Origin: Forficula auricularia
Taxonomy: Eukaryota > Arthropoda > Insecta > Dermaptera > Forficulidae
Reading direction: 5' to 3'
Assembly (NCBI GenBank): GCA_024734495.1
Contig: JALMQS010000326.1
Span: forward strand, 789,130-853,129
Length of the DNA stretch: 64,000 nt
A model generated the notes under the pieces. The model saw nothing but the letters and a program-made list of their open reading frames with translations, did no database searches and was not told the origin of the DNA. Shown here piece after piece: positions 61,560 through 64,000 of the stretch. The stretch's first letter is position 1, and each line of letters starts with the position of its first letter. Position numbers and translations under genes: made by a program.

Positions 61560-63755
61560 AAATTTATGGAAGTCGAGCTTGGGCTTGGACGTTTTTTTTA
61601 TTAATATTTTTAATAACATCCTGTTTCAGTAAGTAAAGCTTTGAAAAAGTGCAGGGAAAAATAATTCGGGGAAATTAAATTTTGATCTTGATGTGCACTT
61701 TATTAGCTATGAACTTCTCATACCTATATAAGTTTTTACATTTGTTTTTATAAATTGTGAACCTCACTAATCCTTCCTTCTCAATTTAATTTTTTCCTAC
61801 CTTATCTCTATTTTTTCCTATATTAATTCAATGCCAATATAAAATCAATCGGATTTTATTACTTGAATAGGTAAATGAAAAAATACTGGGTAATGAGATT
61901 GATATTTCTGGGTCTGGTTTACAAGGAAGTACTTTGGCAAAGATCCCGTTAGAGGTATTGGTTGCCCTTGGCCATCAAGGTGACGGTCGCCGACAACCAA
62001 ACCGATAATCTATTTCTATACATATAGTATATTTATGTAGGTCCATAATGTAGATTAAAAAGATAATGGTAATGAAAATTTCAAAATTTATAGCTAAAAA
62101 TATTTTAGAATATTTTTCCCATAAAATAGAAATAAATGAATTTATAATTTGAAATTTCAAGAAGATTTGAAATTAAATCATTTGTAAACGATACAATTGT
62201 ATTCAAATCCGTAAAGAAGGTCAATGTCAATGCCAGGAAATGTTCTTGAAATCCCTATCTAATATAAATTAGAGGAGATATTTTAGAACGGAACTGAAAG
62301 TGTTAGTTACATCTTGAATCACTCTCTAACAGTACTTCTTTCTCTTTTTCTACTTTAATAAATACTATTTAAAATTTTTTAAAATACAATTTTTTATAGA
62401 AAAATAGACTTAATTTTATGAAAAATCTTTTTTTTTAACTATACTTATAATACATATGGGAATGAAACATCTTTGTTATTTTTCTTTTTAATTTTTTAAA
62501 TAAAAGTATTGCTTTTTTTATTACAAAAATAGCTTTTAGAATATATTATATAATATTAAATTGTGAATTCCGAGATAAAGCTTTGGAAATCGTCATGTTT
62601 AAAAGCAAAAGAGTTTCGTCTAAAATCAGCTAATTTAAGTATTTTTCCTTGTAGACCCATTGTTATCAAAAAGACTTCGCAATATCGAAATAACGACTTC
62701 ACAACTAAGGGTTGAATCATCGTTTGTATGTAAAGAACATTTTGTCAGAAAAAACTTTATTTAAATAGAAAAGATTCATCTTTTAAATTAATGAGTTTGA
62801 CAAGAACACTAATATTTCAATTATCAATAAATCAAATTATTTTTATCTGATTAATAATAAAGGAATAATTAATATTTCAAATGAATATGGCTAAAGTTTA
62901 GCAACGATCTGTTGCAGTTTATAATACATTTATTTTACTGTGAGTCTGTGTACATAGTGAATTGCGGATAATAAACAAAATATGTCGTATGAAAAAATGT
63001 CGAACTTTCCTTGATTTTTCACCTGATAGCCATTATTATTTAAATAAAAATTTATATATCAAAATCTTTTTCAGTAATTTCAATAATATTTGGTGCACTT
63101 CTTCATATCACTTGTTGCTAATAAAGGAAAAATTACAATGAATACAGGCTTAAAAATTTTAAAATGGCCGCCATATCAATTTTTAAATCTTTATTTATCA
63201 ATAATTGTTACTTTTATTAAATTACTTTATACTTAATAAAATATTAATAATTTATTTATAAACAAAATGACACCTTATTTATTCAAATCGGCTAATTATT
63301 AACCGAATTATGGTGGTATTTTTATTTTCATAGGAATGGTTAGCTATTCTTAAGTAAATGAAATAAAATCTAGCAAATGGTGCTGGATTCATTCACACAT
63401 TTAATTAGACAATAAAGTTGAACAAATCGATGTAAGATGGCAGTAGTGCAAAATTAATCGACTGCAAATTCAAATATTCAAAATTGAAAAGCTTGAACTT
63501 GTGATGGAATTTCGATGATGGCCAATTTCATCTTAACCAATTAAGAATGACTAACCTAATAATGGAAATAAAAATACTATCATAACTCGATTAATTGGCA
63601 ACCGATTTTCAAAATTAAGGTGTCATTTTGTTCAGAATAAAATGCTTAACATTTTATTAAATAAAAGATAATTTGATAAAAGGAACCATTATTGAAATAT
63701 AAAGGATTGAATAATTGAGATGTGGCATAATACTTGACGAATAACTATTCTAGAT
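61560..63755. other. Stretch without recognised gene
   Basis: AT-rich DNA with no frame above about 60 codons and no repeat that I could match elsewhere in the window. Confidence 0.5.
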
Positions 63756-63812
63756 TGTGGATTTTTGACGTTTCGACTACAAACCTGATCGTCTCAATCC
63801 AATGTCACATTT
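63755..63812 (-). ncRNA. Hammerhead-like relic, fifth family
   Basis: On the minus strand GGATT...TTGAGACGATCAGG...GTAGTCGAAACGTCAAAAATCC: stem II GAC/GTC, GAAA, GTC, and stem I GGATT/AATCC. The first core strand reads TTGAGAC and not CTGANGA. Short and partly degenerate. Confidence 0.35.
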
Positions 63813-63864
63813 AATTTATAGAGATCGATAATTATCATGTTAATTATAATTTTTTTATTGTAAG

Positions 63865-64000
63865 TGTGCATGAAAAGTGTTTTTTTTTGCTTCGTTTTTT
63901 GAAATATCTCCAAACAGCTGAAAATATTTTGATAAAAAAAAATTGAGAGAAACCATGGATTTTTAGTCTAGAAAAAACTCAAATAAGTAAACAGGGAAAA
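63865..64000 (+). repeat. Dispersed repeat B, copy cut by the window end
   Basis: 'gtgcatgaaaagtgttttt', 'gaaatatctc' and 'gaaaccatgg' occur in the same order as at 27915-28020. Confidence 0.7.

Overview
This is an AT-rich animal nuclear window, most likely from an insect. The evidence is split genes with GT-AG introns, jockey-type LINEs, tRNA-derived SINEs, hAT and pogo/mariner MITEs, long fold-back repeats and an arthropod-style TATA plus TCAGT core promoter. The order cannot be fixed from the sequence; a hemipteroid insect is only a guess. There is no bacterial-style operon, CRISPR array or rRNA.

The only host gene I can support lies on the minus strand. Seventeen coding exons (numbered 2 to 18) run from 45396 down to 11287. 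Every splice site is GT-AG, every junction phase agrees, and together they give 986 continuous codons ending in a TGA stop. Only the first exon, holding the start codon and a residue or two, is missing. The protein has a signal-peptide-like hydrophobic N-terminus, an acidic Tyr-rich patch, a Thr-rich mucin-like tract and repeated blocks of Arg/Pro/Gly followed by Thr/Pro and then Glu/Asp. It looks like a secreted, O-glycosylated, disordered polyampholyte of extracellular matrix or cuticle. I do not recognise the gene and assign no symbol.

The rest is mostly mobile DNA. Left flank (1-11200): a 5'-truncated jockey-like LINE broken by one in-frame stop; a TATA/Inr promoter-like segment; and a three-level nest in which a LINE with a long open reverse-transcriptase frame sits in a tRNA-SINE that sits in a long fold-back element, each insertion with its own target-site duplication. 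Introns: hAT relics and MITEs, pogo/mariner-like MITEs, a TTAA-flanked MITE, a reverse-transcriptase fragment, large hairpins and tandem duplications; the last intron is almost wholly made of two MITEs. Right flank (45400-64000): further SINEs, MITEs and fold-backs and no convincing gene.

The most unusual signal is a set of short dispersed repeats, mostly palindromic, that carry hammerhead-ribozyme-like cores (CTGANGA, stem II, GAAA, then NTH with a self-complementary stem III). They occur in at least four or five sequence families. The two best palindromic copies (23746-24001 and 49222-49532) are each bounded by direct repeats of different length (12 and 9 bp), as expected if they spread by reverse transcription. 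This resembles retrozymes or ribozyme-bearing Penelope-type termini, but here with a ribozyme motif on both arms of a palindrome.
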